Assembly: GCA_028571685.1 (NCBI GenBank)
Contig: CM053142.1
Location: 197,338,796-197,402,795 of the forward strand
Source of the DNA: Heterohyrax brucei
Lineage: Eukaryota; Chordata; Mammalia; Hyracoidea; Procaviidae
Reading direction: 5' to 3'
DNA: 64,000 bases
This document shows, piece by piece, positions 63,786 to 64,000 of the stretch. Position 1 is the first letter of the stretch; every line of letters begins with the position of its first letter. Position numbers and translations under genes: made by a program. The notes under the pieces are model-generated. The model was not told the DNA's origin, did no database searches, and was given only the letters and a program-made list of their open reading frames with translations.

Positions 63786-64000
63786 TTGAAAGGCTTCCTC
63801 TATTTGACAGCGCCAACAGGCAAAGACAGATGTGGCTGCAATTTACAGATGCAGAACCACACATGTTGCCAGTAGGGCTTGGTTGGCTGGCACTTGTCAC
63901 AGTTCCCGGGGACAGGCCTGGCTGCGAGTCATGCTGTGGGGACTGCTGGGAAGCACTGGTAAGGAAGTGGGATCGTGTTTTTTGGAATGTGGCTGAGGAA

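Noticed and set aside
1-64000. A new defence, toxin or other gene system
   Set aside because: Both strands were read for clustered non-transposon genes. Every recognised long protein signal belongs to LINE, ERVL or mariner elements, so nothing supports such a system.

Overview
This window looks like intergenic DNA from an afrotherian mammal, most likely an elephant or a close relative. The identification rests on repeat content recognised from memory, not on a database search. The sequence is dense with afrotherian tRNA-derived SINEs (AfroSINE type, with a shared RTE-like tail), many copies of a BovB-like RTE LINE, L1 elements with a characteristic elephant-type 3' untranslated region, and MaLR-like solo LTRs. 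I found no exon, processed host gene or RNA gene that I can support. Most open reading frames lie inside transposons, simple repeats or unassigned non-coding sequence.

Layout. 0-9 kb: unassigned sequence with SINE pieces, three plus-strand MaLR-like solo LTRs, and an RTE split by a further minus-strand LTR. 9-20.6 kb: RTE pieces, solo LTRs, MIRs, L1 3' ends and SINEs, including an L1 tail inserted into an RTE with a clear target-site duplication. 20.9-23 kb: the longest stretch without a recognised repeat, holding a candidate conserved non-coding block. 24.6-27.2 kb: an old ERVL fragment, interrupted by a hairpin-shaped mariner remnant and a MaLR-like LTR. 28-29 kb: an old L1 tail and two SINEs.

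29.9-41 kb is the architectural centre: a minus-strand RTE holding an ERVL provirus with both LTRs (30.0-35.3 kb) and then a 5'-truncated L1 (35.6-39.36 kb). 41-50 kb: RTE copies in both orientations, a second hairpin mariner, SINEs and a probable class I LTR. 50-55.7 kb: an old L1, SINEs, a complete tRNA-Gly-headed SINE and a near full-length but decayed mariner. 55.9-57.3 kb: a degenerate 31-bp minisatellite beside a GC-rich block. 59.2-60.1 kb: a large GAT/GGT-rich tandem repeat. 60.1-63.6 kb: a long RTE with a solo LTR inserted beside its reverse transcriptase YADD codons, flanked by L1 3' ends.

The sequences relate as an ecosystem rather than a pathway. RTE is the supposed machinery donor for the SINEs, whose tails match its 3' end, and one SINE also carries the RTE 5' leader. 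L1 and ERVL copies sit inside older RTEs and give a relative insertion order. The observations most worth a second look are the nested 11-kb composite, the RTE leader monomers, the two hairpin mariners, the RTE/L1 chimeric reading frame and the 31-bp minisatellite. I found no new defence, toxin or CRISPR-like system. Element boundaries are read by eye and are usually good to about 5-30 bases.
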